A DNA stretch of 64,000 bases, from NCBI RefSeq assembly GCF_040654195.1, contig NZ_JBFAHM010000002.1:62001-126000 (forward strand), read 5' to 3'. The notes below the pieces were generated by a model that saw nothing but the letters and a program-made list of their open reading frames with translations, had not been told where the DNA came from and did not search any database. A program made the translations under genes and the position numbers. Below are positions 56,358 to 64,000 of the stretch, piece after piece (the stretch's first letter is position 1; each line of letters begins with the position of its first letter). The DNA is from Hamadaea sp013361475 (lineage in GTDB: Bacteria; Actinomycetota; Actinomycetes; Mycobacteriales; Micromonosporaceae).

Positions 56358-56627
56358 TCAGGCCAGCGACAGAAACAGCTTCTCCATCTGCTCCAGGTTG
56401 GCCGTCTGGTCCTCGCCGGCGTTCTTGGCCGTCATGCACTGCTGCAGCCCGCTGGCGACGATCTTGAATCCGGCCCGGTCGAGCGCGCGTGACACCGCTG
56501 CGAGCTGAGTCACCACGTCGGCGCAGTCGCGACCTTCTTCGAGCATCGCGATCACGCCGCGAATCTGGCCTTCGGCCCGGCGTAGGCGGCGTACGACGTC
56601 ACCGACCGCATCGGCTTCGATCTGCAT
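56358..56627 (-). CDS. CsoR-family repressor, CstR-like (persulfide-sensing)
   Basis: 89-aa all-helical CsoR/DUF156 repressor (RRLRRAEGQIRGVIAMLEEG, RDCADVVTQLAAV). CsoR copper sensors use Cys-His-Cys. Here Cys35 and Cys64 are present but the His position (about 61) is not His (ASGLQQC). Two Cys without His is the CstR pattern, in which persulfide links the cysteines and releases DNA. This agrees with the divergent rhodanese/persulfide dioxygenase genes. It probably binds the three palindromes in the gap and regulates itself as well. Confidence 0.88.
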   Translation of the reverse strand: MQIEADAVGDVVRRLRRAEGQIRGVIAMLEEGRDCADVVTQLAAVSRALDRAGFKIVASGLQQCMTAKNAGEDQTANLEQMEKLFLSLA

Positions 56628-56666
56628 TCCTCGGCTCCTCCCGCATAACCGGACACTGGCTTCAAC

Positions 56667-56682
56667 ATACGCCCGGGGGTAT
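56667..56682. promoter_or_regulatory. CstR/CsoR operator copy 1
   Basis: ATACGCCCGGGGGTAT, one base from the perfect palindrome at 56814. It lies 40 bp upstream of the repressor gene start and probably mediates autoregulation. Confidence 0.7.
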
Positions 56683-56780
56683 GGATTCCGCGATGCGGCT
56701 GTGACACGTCTGACGACCGGACGCGCTGGTCGCGGCTTGACGGCAAGCGGGTTCGCCGGGCTATGGTGGGCGATATCCAG

Positions 56781-56796
56781 ATACCCCCACCGGTAT
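56781..56796. promoter_or_regulatory. CstR/CsoR operator copy 2
   Basis: ATACCCCCACCGGTAT, an imperfect copy lying 17 bp before copy 3. Confidence 0.7.
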
Positions 56797-56813
56797 CGGA
56801 GAATGTTCGTTCG

Positions 56814-56829
56814 ATACCCCCGGGGGTAT
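56814..56829. promoter_or_regulatory. CstR/CsoR operator copy 3 (perfect palindrome)
   Basis: ATACCCCCGGGGGTAT, a perfect 16-bp palindrome with the G/C tract typical of CsoR-family operators. It ends 13 bp before the rhodanese start codon. Confidence 0.75.
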
Positions 56830-56842
56830 CCGAGAGGGAGTG

Positions 56843-57166
56843 ATGATGCGCGAAATCGACCAAGTCTCGTTCGCCGCCGCCCACGCCGAGGGCGCGGCGG
56901 TCGTCGACGTCCGCGAGCCCGACGAATACCTCGCGGGGCACGTTCCGGGGGCTCGCCCGATCCCGCTCGGCCAGCTGCCTGAGCACCTGGGCGACCTACC
57001 GCGAGACGAACCCGTCTACCTGATCTGTGCCTCCGGCAACCGCAGCCTCGCAGCGGCCGGTCTCCTGGCCCGTGCGGGCTTCGACGCCGTCTCGGTCACC
57101 GGCGGAACCGGAGCGTGGCAGCGAGCAGGCCGGACCGTCGTCCGCGGTGCCCAGCCCTCCGTCTAG
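56843..57166 (+). CDS. Single-domain rhodanese sulfurtransferase
   Basis: 107-aa rhodanese (VVDVREPDEYLAGHVPGA; active-site loop CASGNRS). It would move sulfane sulfur from persulfide or thiosulfate to an acceptor thiol. First gene of the CstR-controlled operon. The in-frame GTG at 56840 is possible; I prefer the ATG at 56843 after GAGAGGGAG. It ends 20 bp before the dioxygenase gene. Confidence 0.92.
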   Translation: MMREIDQVSFAAAHAEGAAVVDVREPDEYLAGHVPGARPIPLGQLPEHLGDLPRDEPVYLICASGNRSLAAAGLLARAGFDAVSVTGGTGAWQRAGRTVVRGAQPSV

Positions 57167-57186
57167 ACATCAGAAAGAAGAACACC

Positions 57187-58548
57187 GTGCCGCACATCGT
57201 CCCGATCGACACCCCGACCCTGGGCGACCGCAGCTACCTCGTCCACGACGGGCAGGTCGCCTTCGTCATCGACCCGCAACGCGATATCGACCGCGTCCTC
57301 GACCTGGCCGAACAGGCCGGCGTCCGAATCACGCATGTGTTCGAGACGCACATCCACAACGACTACGTCACGGGCGGGCACGCCCTCGCCCTGGCCACTG
57401 GCGCCGCTTACCACGTCAACGCCGCGGATTCCGTGACGTTCGACCGAGTGCCGGTGTCCGACGGCGACCAGGTCACCGTCGGTGACCGCATGGCCGTCAC
57501 CGTCCTGGCGACACCGGGTCACACCTTCACCCACCTCTCCTACGCGCTGTCCGAGGCGAACCACCAGATCGCGGTCTTCACCGGCGGCTCGCTGCTCTAC
57601 GGCTCGGTGGGGCGGCCCGACCTCCTCGGACCAGAGCACACTCATGATTTGGTACGCCACCAGTACACGTCGGCGCACCGGCTGGCCGCCGAACTGCCCG
57701 ACGCCACGGGGGTGTATCCGACCCACGGTTTCGGCAGTTTCTGCTCAGCCACGCAGTCCGATGCGAGTGCGTCCACGTTGGCGGCGGAGAAGGCAGCCAA
57801 CCCGGCGCTGACCCAGAGCGAGCAAGAGTTCGTGGACGACATCCTGGCCGGACTGGACGCCTGGCCGGCGTACTACGCGCAGATGGCCGCGGCCAACAGC
57901 GGCGGACCTGCCGCGCCCGATTTGTCGATGCCGCTACCCGCCGACCCCGAGCGGCTGCGTGAGCGGATTGCCGACGGCGAATGGGTCGTGGACCTGCGCA
58001 ATCGGGTCGCGTTCGCCGCCGGGCATGTCGCCGGCACCTTGAACTTCGGCCTCGACGGAAGCTTCGCCACGTACCTCGGCTGGCTCATCCCGTGGGGCAT
58101 GCCCGTGACCCTCCTAGGTGACACCCCTGAACAGGTCGCCCAGGCACAGCGCGAACTCGTGCGCATCGGCATCGACCGGCCGGCGGCTCAGGCGACCGGA
58201 ACCCCGCAGGACTGGAACGGGGACCGGCCCCTGGCCAGTTACCCGCGAGCCGGATTCGCCGACCTGGCCCAGGTACGCCACCATCGCCCAGTCGTCGTGC
58301 TGGACGTACGCCGCGAGCTGGAATGGAAGCAGGCGCACCTTCCGGATTCCACCCACATCCCGCTGCACGAACTCCCACAACGGCTGGCCGAAGTGCCCAG
58401 CGGCGAGGTGTGGGTGCACTGCGCTGCCGGCTATCGCGCCTCGATCGCCGCATCGCTCCTGGCAGCAGCCGGACGCCAGGTTGTGCACATCGACGACGAC
58501 TTCACGCGCGCCGTGGCCGATGGTCTGACGGAGGCCGACGCCGAGTAA
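57187..58548 (+). CDS. Persulfide dioxygenase-rhodanese fusion (metallo-beta-lactamase fold)
   Basis: 453 aa. Residues 1-240 form a metallo-beta-lactamase fold with THIHNDYVTGGH (from 54) and TPGHTFTHLSY, the ETHE1/Blh persulfide dioxygenase pattern that oxidises glutathione or other low-molecular-weight persulfide to sulfite. Two rhodanese domains follow. The first (about 265-345) lacks the catalytic Cys, and the second (about 360-445) has the active loop CAAGYRA. The GTG at 57187 is chosen since the family begins with this residue run. It acts after the rhodanese and supplies sulfite to the TauE-type exporter. Confidence 0.93.
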   Translation: MPHIVPIDTPTLGDRSYLVHDGQVAFVIDPQRDIDRVLDLAEQAGVRITHVFETHIHNDYVTGGHALALATGAAYHVNAADSVTFDRVPVSDGDQVTVGDRMAVTVLATPGHTFTHLSYALSEANHQIAVFTGGSLLYGSVGRPDLLGPEHTHDLVRHQYTSAHRLAAELPDATGVYPTHGFGSFCSATQSDASASTLAAEKAANPALTQSEQEFVDDILAGLDAWPAYYAQMAAANSGGPAAPDLSMPLPADPERLRERIADGEWVVDLRNRVAFAAGHVAGTLNFGLDGSFATYLGWLIPWGMPVTLLGDTPEQVAQAQRELVRIGIDRPAAQATGTPQDWNGDRPLASYPRAGFADLAQVRHHRPVVVLDVRRELEWKQAHLPDSTHIPLHELPQRLAEVPSGEVWVHCAAGYRASIAASLLAAAGRQVVHIDDDFTRAVADGLTEADAE

Positions 58549-58630
58549 CCCCGGGCTCGCACCCGCTTGTTACCAGGGCCATCCGGCCCGAACCCGTTCC
58601 GCCCGACACACAGCAAGGAAGCACACGCTC

Positions 58631-59218
58631 GTGACGACCCGAACTCGACCGCCCCGCCTCGACGCCCCGACTCTGCGGGAGTGGATCGCCGAACCCGACG
58701 CGCCGCGCATCATCGACGTGCGTACGCCCGCGGAGTTCGAGACCGCCCACATCCCCGGCTCCTACAACGTGCCGCTGCATCTGCTGCAGGAGCACACTGG
58801 CGAGATCTCCGGCCACCTCGACCAGGACGTCGTGCTCGTCTGCCGATCCGGCCAACGCGCCGCACAGGCCGAACAGCACTTGGCCGCCGCCGGCCTGTCC
58901 AACGTGCACCTGCTCGACGGCGGAATCCTTGCCTGGCAACACCACGCCGCCCCGGTCAAGACCGGACGCGCACGCTGGGACATCGAACGGCAGGTCCGCC
59001 TCGTCGCCGGCGGCCTCGTGTTGCTGTTCGTCATCGGCGGCCTACTCATTCCAGGTCTCCAGTACGCCGCGGCCGCAGTCGGAGCCGGGCTGGCGATCGC
59101 AGCGCTGACCAACACGTGCGCGATGGGCATGCTGCTGGCCAAACTGCCGTACAACCGTGGAGCCTCCTGCGATCTCGACAGCGTCGTGACTCAGTTGCGT
59201 ACCGGGACCGCAAAGTGA
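58631..59218 (+). CDS. Membrane-anchored rhodanese with DUF2892 domain (YgaP-like)
   Basis: 195 aa. The N-terminal rhodanese (IIDVRTPAEFETAHIPGSYN, active loop CRSGQRA) is followed by a DUF2892 membrane domain (LVAGGLVLLFVIGGLL, then LTNTCAMGMLLAKLPYN) with two spans. This is the YgaP arrangement, a membrane sulfurtransferase. GTG start. It overlaps the permease gene by GTGA. Confidence 0.93.
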   Translation: MTTRTRPPRLDAPTLREWIAEPDAPRIIDVRTPAEFETAHIPGSYNVPLHLLQEHTGEISGHLDQDVVLVCRSGQRAAQAEQHLAAAGLSNVHLLDGGILAWQHHAAPVKTGRARWDIERQVRLVAGGLVLLFVIGGLLIPGLQYAAAAVGAGLAIAALTNTCAMGMLLAKLPYNRGASCDLDSVVTQLRTGTAK

Positions 59219-60090
59219 CGCTCGCCGTCACCTCCGCCGCCGCCGTGGCCATCGGGTTACTGCTCGGGCTGCTCGGCGGCGGCGGGTCCATCCTCACCGT
59301 CCCCGTCCTGGTCTATCTCGCCGGGCAATCTCCCGATGCCGCTATCCCGTCGTCGCTGTTCGTGGTCGCGGTCACCAGCGCCGTCGCTCTGCTCCCTCAT
59401 GCCCGAGCGGGCCGAGTCCACTGGCGCGTCGGCATCGTCTTCGGCACAGCCGGCCTCGCCGGGGCGTACGCGGGCGGGCGGCTCGCCGCCGGCATCCCGA
59501 CGCCCCTTCTGCTGGCAGGCTTCGGCCTGCTGATGGCGGCCGCCGCCACCATCATGATCCGCTCGTGCCGGCGCCCGATCCGCCCAGCCCCGCAAGCTGG
59601 TCGGCTTCCCGTCCTGATCGGATTGGGGATCACTGTCGGTCTCGTCACCGGCCTCGTCGGAGCCGGAGGCGGCTTCGTCATCGTCCCCGTCCTGGTCCTG
59701 CTGGCCGGACTTCCGATGACTACCGCCGTGGGTACCTCCTTGCTGGTCATCACCCTTCAGGCCGCCGCCGGCCTGGCCGGGCATCTGCAGCACGCCACCA
59801 TCGACTGGCCGATCACCCTTGCGGTCACCGCGCTGGCCATCGTCGGCAGTCTGGCCGGCGCCCGGCTGGCCGCTCACATTCCCGCTCAACTGCTGCGTAC
59901 CAGCTTCGGATGGTTCCTTGTCGCCATGGCCGGCACGGTCCTGCTGGCCCAGGCGCCGGCCGCAGCCCGTCACGCGTTGGCCGGCACCTCCAGCGGGCGG
60001 ATCGCCATCGTCGCCGGAGGCGCCGCGCTCGCCGTTGCGGCAGCCCTCCACGTGCGTACGTGCCGCGCCAGCGCGCCACATCCGCGCTGA
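59215..60090 (+). CDS. TauE/SafE-family sulfite exporter
   Basis: 291-aa protein with about eight hydrophobic segments in two related halves (GLLLGLLGGGGSILTVPVLV; GLVTGLVGAGGGFVIVPVLV), the TauE/SafE signature. It would export the sulfite formed by the dioxygenase. The GTG at 59215 overlaps the rhodanese stop, which fixes the start. Confidence 0.92.
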   Translation: MTLAVTSAAAVAIGLLLGLLGGGGSILTVPVLVYLAGQSPDAAIPSSLFVVAVTSAVALLPHARAGRVHWRVGIVFGTAGLAGAYAGGRLAAGIPTPLLLAGFGLLMAAAATIMIRSCRRPIRPAPQAGRLPVLIGLGITVGLVTGLVGAGGGFVIVPVLVLLAGLPMTTAVGTSLLVITLQAAAGLAGHLQHATIDWPITLAVTALAIVGSLAGARLAAHIPAQLLRTSFGWFLVAMAGTVLLAQAPAAARHALAGTSSGRIAIVAGGAALAVAAALHVRTCRASAPHPR

Positions 60091-60160
60091 CCGGATCGCC
60101 ACAGTCGAGGCGCGATATCGGCATGATGTGAAGACTCGACGCCCTGCCTGAAGGAAACGC

Positions 60161-61477
60161 ATGACCGTCGCCACGGAAACCCACCGAACAGCGACCGTAC
60201 ACCTTGGACTTCGGCGGAACCTGGCGCAGTTCGCTCTTCTGGTCGCCGTCAACGGAGCCGTCGGTGGCATGATCGGCCAGGAACGCACCGTCCTGCCGCT
60301 GCTCGCCGATCAGGTCTTCGCCATCGGCGCATTCACCGCGTCGCTGACGTTCATCGGCGCGTTCGGCATCACCAAGGCCCTCGCGAACCTTGCTGCCGGA
60401 AGCCTGTCCGATCGCTACGGACGCAAACCTGTCCTGGTCGCGGGATGGCTCATCGGACTGCCCATCCCCCTGCTGCTGATCTGGGCGCCCACCTGGGGCT
60501 GGGTGATCGCCGCCAATATCCTGCTCGGCTTGAATCAAGGACTCACCTGGTCAACGACGGTCATCATGAAGATCGACCTGGTCGGTCCGCACCGCCGTGG
60601 CCTGGCAATGGGCCTGAACGAGGCCGCCGGGTATGCCGCGCTCGCCGCAACGGCGATGGTCACCGGCTGGCTCGCCGCCGAATATGGCTTACGCCCGGTC
60701 CCGTTCTGGCTGGGCCTCGGGTTCGCCGCCCTCGGCCTCGGCCTGTCGACAATGCTAGTCCGGGAGACGAGGCATTACGCCGATCACGAGAGCGCGGCCT
60801 TGACGCCAACCGCCGACGAACACGGCGAACGGATCAGTGGACGGTGGATATTCCTCCACACCTCCGTCCGGGAGAAGGCACTGTCGGCTGCCAGCCAAGC
60901 CGGACTGGTCAACAACCTCAACGACGGACTCGCCTGGGGGCTCTACCCGATCCTGTTCGCCACCAGCGGCCTGGACGTCCCGCACATCGGTGCGCTCGTC
61001 GCCCTCTACCCTGCCGTCTGGGGCGTCGGTCAGACGATCACCGGCTGGCTGTCCGACCGCTGGGGCCGCAAGTGGCTCATCACCAGTGGAATGCTCGTGC
61101 AGTCGGTCGGCATCGCCCTGGTCGCCGCCGGCGGCGCATTTACGGTGTGGGCGATCGCGGCCGTCCTGATGGGCGTCGGCACTGCCCTCGTCTATCCGAC
61201 GCTGCTGGCCGTCATCGGCGATGTGGCGCAGCCCGCCTGGCGCGCCCGCGCCGTGGGTGTCTACCGGCTGTGGCGGGACCTCGGGTACGCGGTCGGTGCG
61301 CTTGTCGCCGGTGTCACCGCCGACGTATTCGGCCTGCGCCCAGCCATCTGGATCGTCGCCGTGATCACCGCGGCGTCCGGAATCGTCGTCGCCACGCGCA
61401 TGTACGAAACTCGCGCGCGTCAGGCAACCCCGGCATCACCGCGCAGCGCCATGCCCGTGACGCTGCGCGGTGAGTGA
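60161..61477 (+). CDS. MFS transporter
   Basis: 438-aa major facilitator with about twelve hydrophobic segments and the MFS loop GSLSDRYGRKP, repeated as GWLSDRWGRKW in the second half. The substrate is unknown. It lies 70 bp after the TauE gene on the same strand and may belong to the CstR operon, with sulfur compounds or heavy metals as candidate substrates. It converges with the GyrI-like gene. Confidence 0.9.
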   Translation: MTVATETHRTATVHLGLRRNLAQFALLVAVNGAVGGMIGQERTVLPLLADQVFAIGAFTASLTFIGAFGITKALANLAAGSLSDRYGRKPVLVAGWLIGLPIPLLLIWAPTWGWVIAANILLGLNQGLTWSTTVIMKIDLVGPHRRGLAMGLNEAAGYAALAATAMVTGWLAAEYGLRPVPFWLGLGFAALGLGLSTMLVRETRHYADHESAALTPTADEHGERISGRWIFLHTSVREKALSAASQAGLVNNLNDGLAWGLYPILFATSGLDVPHIGALVALYPAVWGVGQTITGWLSDRWGRKWLITSGMLVQSVGIALVAAGGAFTVWAIAAVLMGVGTALVYPTLLAVIGDVAQPAWRARAVGVYRLWRDLGYAVGALVAGVTADVFGLRPAIWIVAVITAASGIVVATRMYETRARQATPASPRSAMPVTLRGE

Positions 61478-61479
61478 CT

Positions 61480-61956
61480 TCAGGAGATCGGCTGGATGAG
61501 CTGGGTCCGCCAGTCGGCGGGAGCGGGCCAGGCCGACACGTCCGGTTGAGTCGTCAGGTCGATCCATTCGTAGACCTCCCAGGCGGGCCCGGCCGGGCTG
61601 CCGTGTGCGGCGACTCCTTCCTGGAGCCGGGCGTACGCCTCGGCCAGGCGATCATGCCCGCCTTCGTGAATGGTGACGACGACGCGGCCGCCCGGCAGTT
61701 CACCGGCGGCGACCCGCCCGCGGCCGGCGACCGCCTCAACGACGGGTACGCCGACTTCCACGTCGGTCTCGTCGTCGCCGAAGGTGTGGTAGCGAACGAA
61801 GGGCGGACCGGCGGGTTTGATTCCCCGCTCGCGAAGGAAACTCCAAAGCTCGTGCAGGCTCGCTCCCTGCGCCTGGGTGAGTTCGGCGATCGCGACGCTC
61901 TGCCGGACGCTGACGACCGGTTGCGGCTCCCGCTGTTCGACCTCGATGCCTGTCAT
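61480..61956 (-). CDS. GyrI-like small-molecule-binding domain protein
   Basis: 158-aa free GyrI/effector-binding domain. It reads VEQREPQPVVSVRQSV, then GPPFVRYHTFGDDETDVEVGVPV, then VVTIHEGGHDRLAEAYARL and WEVYEWIDL, the last with the usual acidic ligand-binding position. It has no HTH, so it may bind and sequester a toxin or drug, or serve as an accessory sensor. Divergent from the LysR gene. Confidence 0.83.
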   Translation of the reverse strand: MTGIEVEQREPQPVVSVRQSVAIAELTQAQGASLHELWSFLRERGIKPAGPPFVRYHTFGDDETDVEVGVPVVEAVAGRGRVAAGELPGGRVVVTIHEGGHDRLAEAYARLQEGVAAHGSPAGPAWEVYEWIDLTTQPDVSAWPAPADWRTQLIQPIS

Positions 61957-62036
61957 GATTCAACGCTCCTTTGCCTCGTCTGATGGAATTCAGCCTCGCG
62001 GCCGCGCCAGTCGAAGTCCAACACCCATTCCACCCG

Positions 62037-62061
62037 GATCCACACAGCCGGCGTGTGGATC
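62037..62061. promoter_or_regulatory. Inverted repeat at LysR promoter
   Basis: Arms GATCCACAC and GTGTGGATC separated by 7 nt, ending 15 bp before the GTG start of the LysR gene. The arms are perfect. A plausible operator for the LysR protein or for the GyrI-like/LysR divergent pair. Confidence 0.6.
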
Positions 62062-62076
62062 GTGTAGACAGAGCGG

Positions 62077-63069
62077 GTGACCGAGGACCTGGAGATTCGC
62101 CTGCTTCGGTACTTTGTGGCCGTCGCGGAGGACTTGCACTTCAGCCGGGCCGCTCAGCGGCTTTTCGTCGCACAGCAGGTGGTCAGCCGGGAAGTACGCA
62201 GGCTGGAAGAACGGGTAGGCACGCCGCTGTTCGATCGCACCAGCCGACGGGTCAGCCTCACGCCGACCGGCAGACAGTTACTGGCCCGCGCACGGCAGAT
62301 CCTGGCCCTGCATGACGAGACGCTGCGCGAACTGCACGGTACGGGACGCTCGCTCCTGGTCGACGTGGTCGGTCAACGGCTCACCCCGGCACTGGTACTC
62401 GCCGCAGCGCGCACACGAGCGGAAGGGCATGAGTTCTTCGCCCGCTTCCATGGCGGACTGGACGCGTCCTTGCCCCTGCTGGCCGGCCACCGCCTCGATG
62501 TCACGTTCGGCCGCTGGCACGGCATCACCGGCGACCCGCCCACCCGCCTGAACCATCGAACGATCCGGTACGAACGAGTTTCGGTCCTGCTACCCCAGAA
62601 CCATCCGCTGGCCGCCCGCGCCGAAGTCCCCCTAGCCGCCCTCCGCGAGACGGATGCCTGCTGGCAATGCGGCGACCACGCGTCGGCTCAGTGGGAACAA
62701 GCAATGCTTCAGCTGTTCAGCGACACCGGTACGCCGGCCGCGCCACCCCGGCCCAACGTTCGAGGCATTGATGAACTCGCATACCACATCCAGCAGTGGG
62801 ACCTGCCGATCCTGACCATCAGCAGCCAACCTGAGGTGCCCGGCGCGGTCGTCCGGCCACTTGTGCAGCCGACGGCGGTCTACCCGTGGAGCATGATCTG
62901 GCGTGACGACCTGCGCCATCCCGGTGTAGCCGCACTACTGGCCGCGGCCGCCGACCTCCACGCCACAGAGCGCTGGCTTGATCTGCCGGCGGACGCCTGG
63001 CTGCCCGCACCAGAGGCCGCTCTGGTGAGGCACCAGGCCGATTCCCCGGAAACCGCCTCAGCGGCATAA
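62077..63069 (+). CDS. LysR-family transcriptional regulator
   Basis: 330-aa LysR regulator. The N-terminal HTH (EIRLLRYFVAVAEDLHFSRAA, LFVAQQVVSREVRRLEERV) and an effector-binding domain are present. The target is unknown. The divergent GyrI-like gene is a usual candidate. The GTG start at 62077 is followed immediately by the DNA-binding domain. Confidence 0.93.
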   Translation: MTEDLEIRLLRYFVAVAEDLHFSRAAQRLFVAQQVVSREVRRLEERVGTPLFDRTSRRVSLTPTGRQLLARARQILALHDETLRELHGTGRSLLVDVVGQRLTPALVLAAARTRAEGHEFFARFHGGLDASLPLLAGHRLDVTFGRWHGITGDPPTRLNHRTIRYERVSVLLPQNHPLAARAEVPLAALRETDACWQCGDHASAQWEQAMLQLFSDTGTPAAPPRPNVRGIDELAYHIQQWDLPILTISSQPEVPGAVVRPLVQPTAVYPWSMIWRDDLRHPGVAALLAAAADLHATERWLDLPADAWLPAPEAALVRHQADSPETASAA

Positions 63070-63214
63070 CCCCCAAGATCGAGAGCTGCCGGCCCTCCCG
63101 CCGGATGTCGCCCTGGCCCGGTGTGGCGAATGCGACCCTCCCGTCGGCAATCTTCCCGACACTGCGTTGGTAAGATGCCGACATGATGTCGATAACATTC
63201 GCAGGGAGACGCTG

Positions 63215-64000
63215 ATGTTCCTGGCCCTTCGGGAACTGCGGTTCGCCCGCGTGAGGTTCGCCTTGGTGGGCGCGGTGGTCGCGCTGATCGCGGTGTTGAT
63301 GGTCATGCTGTCCGGACTGTCGGTCGGGCTGGTCCGTGACGGTGTCTCCGGGCTGCAAAATCTCCCCGTGACCTCGTTCGCGTTCGCGCACGGCGTGCAG
63401 CACGACTCCGCGTTCACTCGCAGCGTCGTGGAGATGTCGGCGGTGGACGTGTGGCGGGCGCAGCCGGGTGTCGCCGACGCCGCCCCGTTCGGAAACATGT
63501 TGGTCAACACCCGCACCGATCGCGGGACGGAGATCGATCTGGCGTTGTTCGGAGTGCAGGCGGACTCGTTCCTCGCACCCGCGGTGAGCGCAGGGGACCG
63601 GCTCGGTTCGCCCGACGGGATCGTCGTGAGCCCGACCGCCCTGGACGCGGGTCTACACATCGGCGACGTCGTCACCGTGGCCCGGTTGGGTACGAGGTTA
63701 CGAGTCGTGGGTGTCACCCGCCAGCAGGACACCTTCGGACATGTGGACGTGGCGTACGTCCCGCTGCCGGTGTGGCAGGCGATCAAGTCCGACACGACGC
63801 CCGGAACGGCGATCCCGGCACACGCCGCGCAGGAGATCACAGCGGTCGCGGTCCGCGCCGGCTCCGGAAAATCGGTTCGGCTGGCTGCGGGCGACGCCGC
63901 GGCGGGCACCGAGAGCCTCACCCTTTCCCAGTCGTACGCGGCCTCGCCCGGCTACACGGCCGAAACGACGACTCTTCAGCTCATCCAAGGCTTCCTGTAC
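63215..64000 (+). CDS. FtsX/MacB-type ABC transporter permease, 3' end beyond window
   Basis: 262 codons visible, no stop. One membrane span (VGAVVALIAVLMVMLSG) is followed by a large extracytoplasmic domain (SFAFAHGVQHDSAFTRS, GIVVSPTALDAGLHIGD), the MacB_PCD layout of FtsX-family permeases such as HrtB or DevC. The substrate is unknown. ATG 63215 follows GCAGGGAGAC. The matching ATPase gene is not within the window. Confidence 0.87.
   Translation, partial: MFLALRELRFARVRFALVGAVVALIAVLMVMLSGLSVGLVRDGVSGLQNLPVTSFAFAHGVQHDSAFTRSVVEMSAVDVWRAQPGVADAAPFGNMLVNTRTDRGTEIDLALFGVQADSFLAPAVSAGDRLGSPDGIVVSPTALDAGLHIGDVVTVARLGTRLRVVGVTRQQDTFGHVDVAYVPLPVWQAIKSDTTPGTAIPAHAAQEITAVAVRAGSGKSVRLAAGDAAAGTESLTLSQSYAASPGYTAETTTLQLIQGFLY

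Overview
The window is high-GC DNA with dense, translationally coupled genes (ATGA/GTGA overlaps, many GTG starts). It reads as the chromosome of a filamentous actinomycete. Micromonosporaceae or a relative is my guess, not something the sequence proves. No rRNA, tRNA, CRISPR array, insertion sequence or phage gene was seen.

Region 1 (1 to about 32,500) is a hybrid NRPS/PKS biosynthetic cluster that continues past the left edge. Two leftward operons flank a small rightward LuxR-type regulator (17853-18440). The left operon runs from an OTCase-like carbamoyltransferase through a bimodular NRPS (A-PCP-C-A-PCP), a type I PKS module, a LanB-like protein and a SbnB-like diaminopropionate-forming dehydrogenase to an NRPS (C-A-PCP-C...) cut by the window edge. 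The right operon encodes a DrrAB-type ABC exporter, a type II thioesterase, a glycine-type NRPS module, a second thioesterase, a free carrier protein and a second PKS module. Both PKSs have the order KS-AT-KR-DH-ACP, which differs from the usual KS-AT-DH-KR-ACP. Both thioesterases carry Cys at the nucleophile position. A carbamoylated diaminopropionate starter is a reasonable inference. The LanB-like protein has no precursor peptide nearby.

Region 2 (32,674-40,195) is a nine-gene leftward operon for a complete V/A-type rotary ATPase: a peripheral-stalk-like coiled coil, C, I, K, F, E, A, B and D.

Region 3 (40,500-56,350) resembles an actinobacterial dormancy/hypoxia (DosR-type) regulon. It holds a Rv2629-like baeRF protein, a Rv1738-like DUF1876 protein, a cyclic-nucleotide-binding protein, a nitroreductase-fold protein, a P1B-5-type metal ATPase ending in a hemerythrin domain, a SPW-repeat membrane protein, a two-component system, GalT and a TreT-like trehalose synthase with a C-terminal YHS domain. 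Palindromes resembling the DosR box (GGGACC-n-GGCCC type) lie upstream of many of these genes and also upstream of the V-ATPase operon, which suggests that the ATPase belongs to the same response. One small membrane-protein gene (45173-45510) is frameshifted.

Region 4 (56,358-61,477) is a persulfide/sulfur detoxification unit. A CsoR-family repressor lacking the copper-ligand His (CstR-like) is divergent from rhodanese, persulfide dioxygenase-rhodanese, rhodanese-DUF2892, TauE/SafE and MFS genes. Three copies of a 16-bp ATACCCCC/GGGGGTAT palindrome lie between the repressor and the rhodanese gene.

Region 5 (61,480-64,000) has a GyrI-like protein, a divergent LysR regulator with a 9-bp-arm inverted repeat at its promoter, and the start of a FtsX/MacB-type ABC permease cut by the right edge.
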